From assembly GCA_031272345.1 (NCBI GenBank), contig JAISTZ010000176.1, positions 1 to 13,767 of the forward strand: 13,767 nucleotides of DNA, read 5' to 3'. A model generated the notes under the pieces. It saw only the letters and a program-made list of their open reading frames with translations. It was not told the origin of the DNA and made no database searches. The DNA comes from Spirochaetaceae bacterium (lineage in GTDB: Bacteria > Spirochaetota > Spirochaetia > Treponematales > Treponemataceae). Of the stretch, positions 13,654 through 13,767 are shown piece by piece; positions within the stretch are counted from its first letter, which is position 1, and every line of letters begins with the position of its first letter. The position numbers were made by a program, and so were the translations under genes.

Positions 13654-13767
13654 GAGTTCCTTCCGCACAAGGCCGCCTAAGATTTCGGCAGGGGTCTGGT
13701 GGGTTGCATTGGCTTTTGCGTGGAGAAAGGACGCGGTGAGCGCGTCAACTTCCACGAAATGCGCCAT
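13639..13767 (-). CDS. Third antitoxin, C-terminal part or small complete protein
   Basis: The frame runs from the window edge to TAG at 13639, giving 42 residues if the ATG at the very edge is the start. It reads MAHFVEVDALTASFLHAKAN and ends TPAEILGGLVRKELAATA. It aligns without gaps over its last 29 residues with the antitoxin at 12485-12718 (FLHAKANATHQTP against YIITQSMADNKMP). Because that relative has a longer N-terminal part, the true start may be outside the window. By analogy a toxin gene is expected just upstream of it. It lies 46 bases upstream of the BrnT start, with repeat copy C covering its stop. Confidence 0.65.
   Translation of the reverse strand: MAHFVEVDALTASFLHAKANATHQTPAEILGGLVRKELAATA

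Overview
This GC-rich window most resembles the chromosome of a host-associated spirochaete, possibly a Treponema-like termite-gut organism. That is an inference from gene style: a lipoprotein head joined to a Gly-rich passenger, barrel-TPR outer-membrane proteins, and a plant-like glycerol-3-phosphate acyltransferase homologue. No rRNA or tRNA gene is present to settle the taxonomy.

Layout. Bases 1-940 hold the 3' part of a Gly-rich beta-helix lipoprotein gene whose reading frame breaks near 255-280. Bases 994-2349 hold aroA (EPSP synthase), apparently on a leaderless transcript. A good sigma70-type promoter lies across the aroA 3' end (2334-2362). It should drive a tightly coupled three-gene unit on the + strand: a DPE2-like GH77 4-alpha-glucanotransferase (2395-4395), a very large multi-domain GH13 enzyme (4385-7945) and a small exported, probably barrel-shaped protein (7930-8514). 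The first two genes look cytosolic and fit maltodextrin or glycogen remodelling.

The rest of the window is on the - strand. A GPAT/PlsC-type acyltransferase (8504-9418) converges on, and overlaps, the barrel gene. Upstream of it are two paralogous proteins with a signal peptide, a predicted outer-membrane barrel, a low-complexity linker and TPRs (9505-11106 and 11192-12247). They arose by duplication and contain several levels of DNA repeat: 21-bp units, 63-bp units and a TPR module of about 260 bp.

Bases 12409-13767 are an array of toxin-antitoxin modules, all on the - strand: a BrnT/RelE-like toxin with its antitoxin, a BrnT toxin with a BrnA-like antitoxin, and a third antitoxin running off the window. 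All three antitoxins end in nearly the same C-terminal tail (...VR(E/K)..AATA) and are followed by copies of one DNA repeat. The BrnA-like protein has the family's N-terminal part, but its DNA-binding ribbon-helix-helix part is replaced by this shared tail. This repeat-linked array with a swapped antitoxin tail is the most unusual structure in the window.
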